Shown: piece after piece, positions 49,373-58,430 of the stretch | Layout: each line of letters opens with the position of its first letter | Position numbering within the stretch: the stretch's first letter is position 1 | Source: Flavobacterium ammonificans | GTDB lineage: Bacteria; Bacteroidota; Bacteroidia; Flavobacteriales; Flavobacteriaceae | Length of the DNA: 64,000 nucleotides | NCBI RefSeq assembly: GCF_020886115.1 | Contig: NZ_AP025185.1 | Span: 2,345,409-2,409,408 of the forward strand | Direction of reading: 5' to 3' | Position numbers and translations under genes: made by a program | Notes under the pieces: model-generated | The model's input: only the letters and a program-made list of their open reading frames with translations | Database searches by the model: none | Told to the model about the DNA's origin: nothing

Positions 49373-50167
49373 CTACAAAATAAACCGTCTCACCACCTCA
49401 GCCACTCCATGATCGTTATTCGAAGCCACAATAACATCGGCACGATCACGCAATTCAGGTGTTACATTATCTACCCAAACGCCTAAACCGGCATATTCCA
49501 CCATGGTTAAATCGTTTCCAGCATTGCCCACTGCAATAATTTCTTGTTGTTGAATATTCAATTTCTTGGCTAAGAATTTAATACTTGCTGCCTTGTCAAT
49601 ACCATTTTGTGCTACTTCCAAAAAGAAAGGCTTGGACATACACACACTCAAATGCGGCATGGCTTGTTTTAAATGGGTTTCAACATTTTTTAAATACTCA
49701 GGATCTTCCAACAAAATACATTTAATAGCTGAAGATTGCACTTCGGCTTTAAAATCAGGTACTTTATTATGAGCCAAACCCGTAATATTTTTTTCAATAT
49801 CAATATATTGAGAGTCGGTTTCACTCACAATTTGATTATTGACATAAGTGATAATATGGGTTTTGTGCTGCACGCTATAATCGTACAAAGCATGAATTTG
49901 TTCTTGAGTCAATGTTTGCTCAAAAATCACCTCATCATTGGATAAATCGGTAATCACCGCACCGTTATACGAAATCATATAGGAATCGTCCAATTCTAAT
50001 TCTTTGGCATACCCCGTCATAGCCGGCGTTGGCCTTCCAGAAGCCAAAACAATATATACTCCCAAACCTTTGGCTTGAGCCAACATTTTTTTATTCTCTT
50101 CAGAAATGGTATGGTCATCGGTCAACAAGGTGTCGTCCATGTCCAAAACCAGCATTTTGTATTTCAT
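49373..50167 (-). CDS. Cof-type HAD phosphatase
   Basis: This 264-residue haloacid-dehalogenase-superfamily enzyme probably dephosphorylates sugar phosphates or flavin-type metabolites in the cytosol. Motif I is VLDMDDTLL, with nucleophile Asp9 and Asp11. Motif II is in VLASGRPTPAM, the conserved Lys in NGIDKAASIKFLA, and motif IV in AVGNAGNDLTMVEYAG. The C2-type cap between about 85 and 190 fits the Cof subgroup. Its stop codon touches the flank of the GIY-YIG unit. The substrate is unknown. Confidence 0.9.
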   Translation of the reverse strand: MKYKMLVLDMDDTLLTDDHTISEENKKMLAQAKGLGVYIVLASGRPTPAMTGYAKELELDDSYMISYNGAVITDLSNDEVIFEQTLTQEQIHALYDYSVQHKTHIITYVNNQIVSETDSQYIDIEKNITGLAHNKVPDFKAEVQSSAIKCILLEDPEYLKNVETHLKQAMPHLSVCMSKPFFLEVAQNGIDKAASIKFLAKKLNIQQQEIIAVGNAGNDLTMVEYAGLGVWVDNVTPELRDRADVIVASNNDHGVAEVVRRFIL

Positions 50168-50185
50168 CTCAACTCGATTTCGAAA

Positions 50186-50404
50186 TTAAATACTCATTCT
50201 GAATTCCTCAATCACCGGATTGGCTTTCGCAAAATCGGTTTCTTGGATAAACAATTCCACCGCTAAATCAGCATTGCCAAACCCTCCCAATCGTGCCGAT
50301 TGTATATTGTCTTTCTTCATTGTAGTCACTCCCGCTTCTTCTAATTTTTCCTGCAAGCCCATTGCTAAAACTTCGCTTCCAGAAAACACTTTCATTAATC
50401 CCAT
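50186..50404 (-). CDS. DUF2007-type small protein
   Basis: This 72-residue protein, with KVFSGSEVLAMGLQEKLEEAG, GFGNADLAVELFIQETDFAKA and IEEFRMS, matches the small DUF2007 family (putative signal-transducing, GlnB-like fold). There is no signal peptide. The role is unknown. It lies 18 bp upstream of the Cof phosphatase on the same strand and is possibly co-transcribed. Confidence 0.75.
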   Translation of the reverse strand: MGLMKVFSGSEVLAMGLQEKLEEAGVTTMKKDNIQSARLGGFGNADLAVELFIQETDFAKANPVIEEFRMSI

Positions 50405-50541
50405 ATTCTTTTTTTCATTAATTATATAATCGCCACTGATTACAGGATTTAAAATGATTTTGCTTCCAAAATCAAAGTGAAATATATAAAATCCAATTAT
50501 GCAATCATTTTAATCATACTAATCTGTGGCATAAAATCTTA

Positions 50542-51183
50542 TTACTCTTCGCTTTCTTCGTTCTCTTCGTCTTCTTCAAAGTCAAACTCATAGGGTTCCA
50601 ACAACATTTTGTCGGCCAAAATAGCCACACGTTCCGTGTATTGCTCAGTAAAAATAATGCGTTGTGTTTTGGCTATACTGTTCGAAATTCGCATGATTTT
50701 AGTTTCGTGACGCAATTTCAAAATAGGATCAGCATCATCTAAAATAAACATCTTCAAACGATTGACATTATAACCCGCAGTTGAGAACATATCATTCAAT
50801 TTATTGGGTGTGCCAATCAATACGTCAATACCTGTAGAGATGTAATTTTTATCATAATCCGTATCTCCTTTGTCATGAACTCCGTATACCTCTAACGGAT
50901 CATATTTACCATATTCTTCAAACAAAGCTTCCATTTCCAGTACCTTCGCTTTATCTTCAACAATGATTAGCGCCCGTGGCGATTCTTCTTGTTTTCCCGC
51001 TAATTGCTGAATCACATTAAGGACAATTGTAGTTGTTTTTCCACTTCCTTTTGGAGCCACAATCAAACAATCAGACCCACTTTTAATCGTAGAAAATGTT
51101 TCTTGTTGCAACTCATTGGCTTCGGTCAAACCTTTTTCAATTAAAGCATTTTGAAGGGCTTCGTTTATTTTTTTTAATTTCAT
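50542..51183 (-). CDS. Single-domain DEAD-box-like ATPase
   Basis: This 213-residue protein carries only the first RecA-like domain of a DEAD-box helicase. The Q-motif-like ANELQQETF is followed by Walker A APKGSGKT (43-50), GTPNKL (124-129) and DDAD (149-152) in place of DEAD. The SAT motif is replaced by FTEQ. The second RecA domain is absent, and the sequence ends in an acidic tail (EEDEENEESEE). Strand separation by the usual mechanism is not expected; it may bind RNA or a partner helicase. There is a clean stop and no trace of a frameshift. It lies 38 bp downstream of the sigma-54 regulator. Confidence 0.85.
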   Translation of the reverse strand: MKLKKINEALQNALIEKGLTEANELQQETFSTIKSGSDCLIVAPKGSGKTTTIVLNVIQQLAGKQEESPRALIIVEDKAKVLEMEALFEEYGKYDPLEVYGVHDKGDTDYDKNYISTGIDVLIGTPNKLNDMFSTAGYNVNRLKMFILDDADPILKLRHETKIMRISNSIAKTQRIIFTEQYTERVAILADKMLLEPYEFDFEEDEENEESEE

Positions 51184-51221
51184 CTTCTATTTTTCTCAGC
51201 GAAATTTCACTGGTTTTCTAT

Positions 51222-52385
51222 TTATTTACTCGCAAATAATGTCACATCGTTCTCTGAAATTTCATTTCCTCCTAGAATAATCAACCGCTCCACTACATTG
51301 CGTAATTCTCTAATATTTCCTGTCCAATCGTATTCTTGCAATAACTGAATAGCCGTTTTTGAAAACGTCTTAATTGTGGTCCCTTGCTCTGAAGCAATCT
51401 TGTCTGCAAAATGAGCAATCAACATCGGAATGTCATCTCTCCTATCATTCAAAGCGGGCACTTTGATTAAAATCACCGCCAATCGATGGTACAAATCTTC
51501 GCGGAAACGCCCTTCGGCAATTTCCTTTTTCAAATCTTTGTTGGTTGCCGCTACCACACGCACATCGACTTTGATGTCTTTGTCAGCACCCACTCTCGTA
51601 ATCATATTTTCTTGTAAAGCACGTAATACCTTGGCTTGAGCAGAAAGACTCATATCACCAATTTCATCTAAGAAAATCGTTCCTTTATCAGCCGCTTCAA
51701 ACTTACCTGCACGATCTTTCACCGCCGAAGTAAAAGCGCCTTTCACATGACCAAACAATTCGCTTTCTATCAATTCTGATGGAATGGCGGCACAATTCAC
51801 TTCTACCAAATGGAAATTAGCACGTTCACTTTTCTCGTGTAATTGATGCGCTACCAATTCTTTTCCAGTACCGTTAGGACCAGTTATCAAAACACGGGCT
51901 TCGGTTGGCGCTACTTTTTCAATCAACAATTTGATATGATTTATGGCTTCGCTTTCGCCAATCATTTCGTAATTCTTGCTGACTTTTTTCTTCAGAATTT
52001 TATTTTCGACTACCAATTGTTTTTTGTCCAAGGCATTTCTAACGGTATTCAACAACCGATTCAAATCGGGTGGTTTTGAAATGTAATCAAAGGCACCCAA
52101 ACGCATAGTATTGATTGCAGTTTCCATATCGCCATGACCTGAAATCATAACCATAGGAATTTCTGGTTTTATTTTTTTGACCGCTTCGAGTAATTCGACA
52201 CCGTCCATTTTTGGCATTTTGATATCGCACAAAACCAGATCGTAATCCGTATTTTTTATCTTTTCATAACCCGCAACACCGTCTTCGGCTTCTTCAACAA
52301 CATAAGTCGTATTCTCTTCCGAAAGAATTTTTACTAAAACTCTTCGGATAGCAGCTTCATCTTCTATGATTAATATTTTACTCAT
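51222..52385 (-). CDS. NtrC-type sigma-54 activator lacking a DNA-binding domain
   Basis: This 387-residue response regulator has an N-terminal receiver with phospho-acceptor Asp54 (LVLCDIKMPKMDG). The AAA+ domain has Walker A GPNGTGKE (169-176), GAFTSA (216-221) in place of the sigma-54 contacting GAFTGA, Walker B TIFLDEIGD and the R-finger region RVVAATNKDL. It stops just after GNIRELRNVVERL and about 15 more residues, so the C-terminal Fis-type HTH is missing. No partner histidine kinase is adjacent. It may act from solution on sigma-54 holoenzyme. Confidence 0.9.
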   Translation of the reverse strand: MSKILIIEDEAAIRRVLVKILSEENTTYVVEEAEDGVAGYEKIKNTDYDLVLCDIKMPKMDGVELLEAVKKIKPEIPMVMISGHGDMETAINTMRLGAFDYISKPPDLNRLLNTVRNALDKKQLVVENKILKKKVSKNYEMIGESEAINHIKLLIEKVAPTEARVLITGPNGTGKELVAHQLHEKSERANFHLVEVNCAAIPSELIESELFGHVKGAFTSAVKDRAGKFEAADKGTIFLDEIGDMSLSAQAKVLRALQENMITRVGADKDIKVDVRVVAATNKDLKKEIAEGRFREDLYHRLAVILIKVPALNDRRDDIPMLIAHFADKIASEQGTTIKTFSKTAIQLLQEYDWTGNIRELRNVVERLIILGGNEISENDVTLFASK

Positions 52386-52459
52386 TTTTGAACAGGTTAT
52401 GTGTTGATTTGGTTATTTGGTTAAACTATTAAACTTATAACCTTTTAAACTACTACACA

Positions 52460-53776
52460 TTAATACTTTAGCCATCGATACAATTCTTTCCAAGTTGGTT
52501 TTTTACCGTACATCAATATTCCTACACGGTAAATTTTTGATGCAAACCAAACTACTAAAAAGAAGGTTGCTAATAAAATAACAATAGATATTGCAATTTG
52601 CCACAAAGGTACGCCAAACGGAATACGCATCAACATCACAATAGGTGAAGTCAAGGGTACCATTGAAAAAACAGTAGCTACGGTGCCGTGTGGATCGTTT
52701 ACTACAGTAAAAAATCCAATGTAAACACCTAATACCAAAGGCATAATAATGGGTAATAAAAATTGTTGCGAATCGGTTTCGTTATCTACGGCCGCTCCAA
52801 TAGCAGCGTAAAACGAACTATACAAAAAGTAACCTCCAATAAAGTAAATAACAAAGCAACTTAAAATCGTCGCGATAGGTAAATTCAATATTTCAGCAAT
52901 ATACATTTGAGCCGTACTAGCCATCTCTTGTTGTGCTGATTGCATCATTTCGGGCGGGATTTGATTCGTCGCTCCTACATTGGCCCCTAAAAATACCGAA
53001 GCCGAAAACAACAAACTTAAACCAATAATAGCCCAAATAAAGAATTGCAAAATTCCCGCTAATGAAGTTCCAATGATTTTCCCCATCATTAATTGGAACG
53101 GTTTTACCGATGAAATAATGATTTCGATAATTCGGTTGGTTTTTTCTTCAATAACAGAACGCATCACCATATTTCCATAAATGATGATAAACATCATAAT
53201 CAAATAACCAAATGCACCACCAATAGCAATTTTAATTTCGTTCAAGCCTTTCAAACTTTGTTCTCCGGAGGCTTTCTTCAAATTAATAGTAACATCGGCT
53301 TCCGCTTGATGAATGGCTAAGGTGTCCAAATGCGCTTCTTCTAAATTAGTCAAAGTCATTTTTTTAGCAATAATTTCTTGCGTTTTTTCGATAAAAGAAA
53401 TACTTGGACTTTCGTTCGAAATAAACTGAATTTGGTTTTCTAACGTTGCATTGTCTTTTGTTTTTGGAATAAACAAAACCCCTTCATAAGCTTCGTCAAC
53501 GATACTCTTTTTAAGAGTATCTATAGCAACCGCCGTTAAATCAATGTAGTTGTATTCTTCAGACGGTTTATTTTTTGCTAAAAATTCGTTGACAAACCGA
53601 CCCGATTCATCATGAATGGCAATTTGTTTCGTATCCGCTTTCATAGAACTCAAATAACCTACAAACAAAGCGATACCAACAAATAGTAACGGACTTAAAA
53701 AAGTCATTACAATAAAGGATTTATTGCGCACTTTGGCAATAAACTCTCTTTTAATAATTAATGAAATTATGCTCAT
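52460..53776 (-). CDS. ABC-2 type permease, NatB-like
   Basis: This 438-residue inner-membrane subunit is half of an ABC exporter with the ATPase encoded 7 bp upstream. It has one N-terminal membrane span (SFIVMTFLSPLLFVGIAL) and a large extracytoplasmic loop (about 45-190). About five C-terminal spans begin with FGYLIMMFIIIYGNMVM, followed by the EEKTNRIIEIIISSVKPFQLMMGKI motif typical of NatB/YhaP. Relatives export Na+ or other small compounds; the substrate is not known. Confidence 0.9.
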   Translation of the reverse strand: MSIISLIIKREFIAKVRNKSFIVMTFLSPLLFVGIALFVGYLSSMKADTKQIAIHDESGRFVNEFLAKNKPSEEYNYIDLTAVAIDTLKKSIVDEAYEGVLFIPKTKDNATLENQIQFISNESPSISFIEKTQEIIAKKMTLTNLEEAHLDTLAIHQAEADVTINLKKASGEQSLKGLNEIKIAIGGAFGYLIMMFIIIYGNMVMRSVIEEKTNRIIEIIISSVKPFQLMMGKIIGTSLAGILQFFIWAIIGLSLLFSASVFLGANVGATNQIPPEMMQSAQQEMASTAQMYIAEILNLPIATILSCFVIYFIGGYFLYSSFYAAIGAAVDNETDSQQFLLPIIMPLVLGVYIGFFTVVNDPHGTVATVFSMVPLTSPIVMLMRIPFGVPLWQIAISIVILLATFFLVVWFASKIYRVGILMYGKKPTWKELYRWLKY

Positions 53777-53783
53777 TTGGCTA

Positions 53784-54707
53784 TTATTTATTGGTTACTG
53801 TTTGAATAAAAATATCATTTACACTCGGGATTTTTTCCATAAAATGGGTTACTTGTCCGCGTTGTGTTAAAATATGCAACAACTCATTTGGACTTGCATT
53901 TCCTAGCTGAACTTCTAATTTTAATTCATTATTCAACGACTTAAATTGGGCTGGTGCCAAAGTGAATTTTTGGGTAATATCATACATCAAACCTTCTACA
54001 TTGTCTGAAAGAATACCTACTTCAAAACTATTGGTTCTAAATTGCTTTCTCACCTCATCTAATTTCCCTTCAATCAATTTATTGGATTGATGAATCAAAG
54101 CGATATCATCACATAATTCCTCTACACTTTCCATTCGATGTGTCGAAAAAATAATGGTCGAACCTTGTTCTTTCAATGCTAAAATTTCGTCTTTAATGAT
54201 ATTGGCATTCACAGGGTCAAAGCCTGAAAATGGTTCGTCAAAAATCAACAATTTGGGTTGGTGCAACACACAAACTACAAATTGGATTTTTTGCGCCATC
54301 CCTTTAGAAAGCTCTTGTATTTTTTTATTCCACCACCCTTGAATTCCCAATCGGTCAAACCAATAATCGAGTTGTTTTTTGGCTTCGGCTTTGGTTAAAC
54401 CTTTCATTTGTGCCAAATACAAACATTGCTCCCCAACTTTCATACTTTTGTACAAACCCCTTTCTTCTGGAAGGTAGCCAATATACTGCACGTGTTTGGG
54501 TTGTAATTTTTCACCATCCAAAATAATCTCACCACTATCAGGTAAAGTAATTTGGTTGATGATGCGAATTAGCGAGGTTTTTCCCGCTCCATTGGGTCCC
54601 AACAAGCCGTAAATACTACCTTTAGGAACTGATAAAGAAACTTCGTTTAGCGCTACGTAATCGCCGTATTGCTTCACTATTTTATTAACTTCAAGTAAAT
54701 TACTCAT
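53784..54707 (-). CDS. ABC transporter ATPase, NatA-like
   Basis: This 307-residue nucleotide-binding subunit has Walker A GLLGPNGAGKTSL, Q-loop region IGYLPEERGLYK, signature LSKGMAQKIQFV, Walker B KLLIFDEPFSGFD and H-switch STHRMES. The C-terminal extension beyond residue 220 (DUF4162-like) is typical of NatA/YhaQ exporters. It forms a two-gene operon with the permease. A terminator upstream (54788-54822) separates it from dnaJ. Confidence 0.93.
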   Translation of the reverse strand: MSNLLEVNKIVKQYGDYVALNEVSLSVPKGSIYGLLGPNGAGKTSLIRIINQITLPDSGEIILDGEKLQPKHVQYIGYLPEERGLYKSMKVGEQCLYLAQMKGLTKAEAKKQLDYWFDRLGIQGWWNKKIQELSKGMAQKIQFVVCVLHQPKLLIFDEPFSGFDPVNANIIKDEILALKEQGSTIIFSTHRMESVEELCDDIALIHQSNKLIEGKLDEVRKQFRTNSFEVGILSDNVEGLMYDITQKFTLAPAQFKSLNNELKLEVQLGNASPNELLHILTQRGQVTHFMEKIPSVNDIFIQTVTNK

Positions 54708-54787
54708 TCTTAATTTTGATTTTAGTCACTTTAAACTTGGTTGTGTAAAAGTACAGAATTAGTACCTAAATAGTTGGTTTTGTTACA

Positions 54788-54822
54788 TAAAAAACCCACC
54801 CTTATTTAGAACAAGGATGGGA
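54788..54822 (-). terminator. Terminator after dnaJ
   Basis: On the minus strand CCCATCCTTG and AAGGGTGGG-type arms pair (about 9 bp) and are followed by TTTTTTATG, about 30 bp downstream of the dnaJ stop codon. Confidence 0.75.
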
Positions 54823-54851
54823 AAATATATTTTAATTTTCTTGTTAAAAAA

Positions 54852-55967
54852 CTAAGAAAACATATCTTTTACTTTTTCAAAAAAGGACTTATCTGATTTT
54901 TCTGGATTTGGAGTAAAATTTTCATCTCCTATGTTTTTCTCAAAAAATTCTTTTTGCTCCTTGTTCAATGTTTTTGGAGTCCAAACATTCACGTGAACTA
55001 ACAAATCACCATTACCATACCCGTTCAAACTTGGAATTCCTTTCCCTTTTAAACGTAGAATTTTACCTGATTGAATTCCCTCTTCTAATTTAATTCTTAC
55101 TTTTCCGTTTACGGCTTCAATATCTTTTGAAACTCCTAAAACAGCTTCGGAAAAACTGATGTATAAATCGTAATGTAAATTTTCGCCTTCACGTTTCAAG
55201 TACTCGTGTTCAATTTCTTCGATAGCAACAATCAAATCACCTGGAATACTATTTCCTGGTGCATCGTTTCCTTTATTAGAAACTTTTAATTGCATTCCGT
55301 CAACTACTCCTGCAGGGATTTTAATCGCTACTGTTTCATCTTCCTGAATCATTCCTTGTGAATCTGCATTGGCAGGTTTCTTATCTAATAACTGCCCTGT
55401 ACCTCCACAAGTTGGACAAGTTGATGCGGATTGCATTCTTCCCAAAATTGTATTTGTTACACGCATTACTTGTCCTTGACCATTACAAGTCGAACAGGTT
55501 TTGTATGAGACACCTTGAGCTTGAACTTTACGTTTTACTTTTACTTTTTTCTCTACACCATTGGCAATTTCTTCCAAAGTCAATTTGACTTTGATTCGTA
55601 AGTTGCTTCCCTTAGTACGACGAGGACCACTACTTCTACCTCCACCGAATCCGCCGCCGAATCCGCCTCCAAAAATATCACCAAACTGACTGAAAATGTC
55701 ATCCATATTCATTCCGCCATGACCACCGCCATAACCACCAGCACCATCAAATGCTTGATGTCCATATTGATCGTACTTGGCTTTCTTTTGAGGATCACTC
55801 AAAACTTCATAAGCCTCAGCAGCTAATTTGAAGTTTTCTTCGGCTTCCTTATCCCCTGGATTTTTGTCAGGATGGTATTTGATAGCCGCTTTTCTATACG
55901 CTTTTTTTATTTCTGAAGCATCTGCACCTTTTGAAATACCTAATACTTCGTAAAAATCTTTTTTCAT
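54852..55967 (-). CDS. dnaJ: DnaJ co-chaperone with half the usual zinc finger
   Basis: This 371-residue Hsp40 delivers substrates to DnaK and stimulates its ATPase. The J domain has HPD at 32-34 (YHPDKNPGD), and a Gly/Phe region follows (about 73-111). Of the four CxxCxGxG motifs only two remain: CSTCNGQG (148-155) and CPTCGGTG (174-181). They correspond to motifs 2 and 3, which form zinc center II; motifs 1 and 4 are replaced by non-cysteine sequence. The C-terminal substrate domains look complete. It lies 23 bp after grpE in one operon. Confidence 0.95.
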   Translation of the reverse strand: MKKDFYEVLGISKGADASEIKKAYRKAAIKYHPDKNPGDKEAEENFKLAAEAYEVLSDPQKKAKYDQYGHQAFDGAGGYGGGHGGMNMDDIFSQFGDIFGGGFGGGFGGGRSSGPRRTKGSNLRIKVKLTLEEIANGVEKKVKVKRKVQAQGVSYKTCSTCNGQGQVMRVTNTILGRMQSASTCPTCGGTGQLLDKKPANADSQGMIQEDETVAIKIPAGVVDGMQLKVSNKGNDAPGNSIPGDLIVAIEEIEHEYLKREGENLHYDLYISFSEAVLGVSKDIEAVNGKVRIKLEEGIQSGKILRLKGKGIPSLNGYGNGDLLVHVNVWTPKTLNKEQKEFFEKNIGDENFTPNPEKSDKSFFEKVKDMFS

Positions 55968-55990
55968 ATTTTTAAATTATATGACTGGGT

Positions 55991-56569
55991 TTAGTTACCA
56001 ATAACAACTTTTGGGAAACGGATAATTTTATCTCCTAATTTGTATCCTTTCTCTAGAACATCTACAATTTTCCCTTTCATTTTGTCAGACGGCGCAGGAA
56101 TTTGCGTAATTGCTTCAGCAAAATCTGCATCAAATGCATCTCCAGCTTTCACTTCAACTTCCTCTAATCCTTTACCAACTAGAGTTGATTTTAATTTTTC
56201 GTGAATTAATTCTACCCCTTTCACCAAAGACTCATCACCTGACTTACTGATTTCAATCAATGCTCTGTCAAAATCATCCAAAATAGGAAGCATTGCCAAT
56301 AACACTTCTTGATTAGCTGTTTTAAACAACTCAATACGTTCTTTTGAAGTTCTTCTTTTGTAATTTTCAAATTCAGCAAATAAGCGTAAAAATTTATCTT
56401 TTTCTGCCGCTAAATCTAAGGCTAATTGTTCTTCAACAGGTAATTCTTCGACACTTGCTTGTTCTTCATTTGCCTGCGTTTCCACTGGTGTTCCTTCTAT
56501 TTCTTGATCGATTTCTGTTTTTTCAGTAGTCATAGTACTTGTATTTTTAAAAATATTCTTAAACTTCAT
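55991..56569 (-). CDS. grpE: Nucleotide exchange factor GrpE
   Basis: This 192-residue protein releases ADP from DnaK. An acidic, disordered N-terminal tail (about 1-50, rich in Glu/Thr) is followed by the long coiled coil LAAEKDKFLRLFAEFENYKRR and the conserved VLLAMLPILDDFDRAL. The beta-sheet head ends VLEKGYKLGDKIIRFPKVVIGN. It is first in the grpE-dnaJ operon. The start may lie at M1 or at the internal MTTEKTEID (residue 13). A promoter matching both -33 and -7 elements lies just upstream. The dnaK gene is not in the window. Confidence 0.94.
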   Translation of the reverse strand: MKFKNIFKNTSTMTTEKTEIDQEIEGTPVETQANEEQASVEELPVEEQLALDLAAEKDKFLRLFAEFENYKRRTSKERIELFKTANQEVLLAMLPILDDFDRALIEISKSGDESLVKGVELIHEKLKSTLVGKGLEEVEVKAGDAFDADFAEAITQIPAPSDKMKGKIVDVLEKGYKLGDKIIRFPKVVIGN

Positions 56570-56589
56570 TTTTATTTGTTTTTGGATTG

Positions 56590-56621
56590 CAAAAGTACTG
56601 CCAAATCTTCAAAAATGTCAA
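56590..56621 (-). promoter_or_regulatory. Promoter of the grpE-dnaJ operon
   Basis: On the minus strand TTG (complement of 56619-56621) is followed after 21 bp by TACTTTTG (complement of 56590-56597), an exact -7 box. It lies 20 bp before the grpE start. No CIRCE-type heat-shock operator was seen. Confidence 0.5.
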
Positions 56622-56841
56622 ATTGTCACCTTTGAGGCAGAACTATTTATGGAAAATTAATACGGAATTTAGCATCAACCCTCTTTTTGGTAGCCTAAAA
56701 AATTTAATAAAATTTTAAGACTGTTTAGTATACGATTAGAGTAAGTTTGTATTCGAAACAATTCACTATTTTGGATTGACTTCCTAGATTGAAATTAAGG
56801 TTCGTTTCTAAATAATTATTAATTCAGTAATACCTTATTGT
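56622..56841. other. Intergenic DNA between the grpE promoter and the hisS terminator
   Basis: About 220 bp of AT-rich sequence. No gene, tRNA or repeat was recognised. A short TAGCCT segment resembles part of other repeats but is too short to call. Confidence 0.4.
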
Positions 56842-56876
56842 AGAAAAAGCTTCGTTACCATCAAACGAAGCTTTTT
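56842..56876. terminator. Terminator after hisS
   Basis: AAAAGCTTCGTT and AACGAAGCTTTT pair perfectly with a short ACCATC-type loop, flanked by A- and T-tracts. It almost touches the hisS stop codon (56878-56880). Confidence 0.85.
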
Positions 56877-56877
56877 T

Positions 56878-58248
56878 TTATGATAAAACTTTTTTCAGTT
56901 CCTCTAAACTGAGTGATTTCTGTTCTCCCGTTTGAAGGTTTTTCAAAGTATAGGTATTCGAATTCATCTCTTGATCTCCGGCCATTACAGCAAAAGGAAT
57001 ACTTCTTTTATCAGCGTGTTGAAATTGTTTGGCCAACTTAGCGTTGTCTGGATACAATTCTACTTTTATTCCCGATTGGCGCAATTCTTTAATCGCTTTC
57101 ATAGCGTAAAACGCTTCATTTTCGCCATAATTAATAAACAATGCTTGCGAAGTTGCGGTAACTGTCGTTGGGAACAATCCCAATTCTTCTACGACCAAAT
57201 AAATACGGTCTAAACCAAAAGAGATTCCCACTCCACTCATATTTTTTAAACCAAAAATACCCGTCAAATCATCGTAACGACCACCACCACCGATAGAACC
57301 CATAGCTACTCCTGCTGGTGCTGCCACCTCAAAAATAGCGCCTGTATAATAATTCAATCCTCTTGCCAAAGTCACATCCAAATCTAAAATAGCAGTTGCT
57401 AAACCAAGAGCTGATACTTTATCACAAATAAAGCGCAATTCTTCTACCCCTTTCATACCTTCAACTGAATCCGCTAATAAACCGGATAATTGATTGATTT
57501 TATCCGAAAAAGTTCCCGTAAAACTAAACAAAGGTTGCACCTTAGCAATAGCCGTTTCCAAAATCCCTTTCTCCATCATTTCTTTTTTTACTCCTTCTTC
57601 GCCAATTTTATCCAGCTTATCCAAAGCCACTGTAAAATCGATTAATTTATCCGAAGCACCAATCACTTCTGCAATTCCAGAAAGGATTTTTCTATTGTTG
57701 ATTTTAATAGTTACCCCATTCAAACCTAAAGCAGTAAATACCCCATCATACAATTGAATTAATTCTACTTCTTGCCACAAAGAGGTCGAACCTACTACAT
57801 CGGCATCACATTGAAAAAATTCTCTGAAGCGGCCTTTTTGAGGACGATCGGCTCTCCAAACGGGTTGGATTTGGTATCTTTTAAAAGGAAATTCAATTTC
57901 GTTTTGGTGTTGCACCACATACCGGGCAAAAGGCACTGTCAAATCATAACGCAAGGCTTTTTCTGAAATACTTGAAGTCAATTTTGTACTGTCTTTGGCT
58001 TCCAAATGAGTTGCATTGGCTTTTGCCAAATAATCTCCTGAATTCAAAATTTTAAAAATCAAGCGATCTCCTTCTTCACCATATTTTCCCATTAAGGTTT
58101 CGGAATTTTCAAAAGAAGGGGTTTCAATCGGTTGAAAACCAAATTTCTCAAAATTACTTTTGATCATTTGGAGAATATACTGACGTTTTGCAACCTCTGT
58201 AGGTGAAAAATCTCGAGTTCCTTTTGGAATAATTGGTTTAGATGCCAT
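56878..58248 (-). CDS. hisS: Histidyl-tRNA synthetase
   Basis: It charges tRNA-His. The 456-residue class-II enzyme has motif 1 in [19 protein letters not shown] and motif 2 as [26 protein letters not shown]. The histidine-specific segments [21 protein letters not shown] and [12 protein letters not shown] are present, with motif 3 [15 protein letters not shown]-terminal anticodon-binding domain completes it. The leader contains AT-rich tandem TACGATA units at 58255-58302. Confidence 0.96.
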   Translation of the reverse strand: MASKPIIPKGTRDFSPTEVAKRQYILQMIKSNFEKFGFQPIETPSFENSETLMGKYGEEGDRLIFKILNSGDYLAKANATHLEAKDSTKLTSSISEKALRYDLTVPFARYVVQHQNEIEFPFKRYQIQPVWRADRPQKGRFREFFQCDADVVGSTSLWQEVELIQLYDGVFTALGLNGVTIKINNRKILSGIAEVIGASDKLIDFTVALDKLDKIGEEGVKKEMMEKGILETAIAKVQPLFSFTGTFSDKINQLSGLLADSVEGMKGVEELRFICDKVSALGLATAILDLDVTLARGLNYYTGAIFEVAAPAGVAMGSIGGGGRYDDLTGIFGLKNMSGVGISFGLDRIYLVVEELGLFPTTVTATSQALFINYGENEAFYAMKAIKELRQSGIKVELYPDNAKLAKQFQHADKRSIPFAVMAGDQEMNSNTYTLKNLQTGEQKSLSLEELKKVLS

Positions 58249-58254
58249 TTTTAA

Positions 58255-58302
58255 TTTACGATTTACAATATATGATGTACGATATACGATATACGATATT
58301 TG
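58255..58302. repeat. Degenerate TACGATA tandem repeat
   Basis: ATTTACGATTTACAATATATG runs into three near-identical units of about 8-9 bp (TACGATA). It lies in the hisS leader, upstream of the divergent permease gene. A related ATTTACGAT stretch lies after that permease gene (59679-59716). Confidence 0.65.
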
Positions 58303-58430
58303 ATGTGCTATTTATTATTTGAATTTCTAAATACTGAAATGCAGTGCAAATATCTTATTTTTAAAATAAATATCCGCTCTTCTAGAGCAAACTTGTAACA
58401 AAAATTGTATTTTCGTGACAAATTGGTACT

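Noticed and set aside
48887..49373. A CRISPR-like array from the repeated GTCATTGCGAG strings
   Set aside because: The copies are in both orientations with irregular spacing, there are no regular spacers and no cas genes nearby.
56622..56841. A tRNA gene between grpE and hisS
   Set aside because: A GGTAGCC string suggested one, but no cloverleaf arms or T-loop sequence could be assembled.
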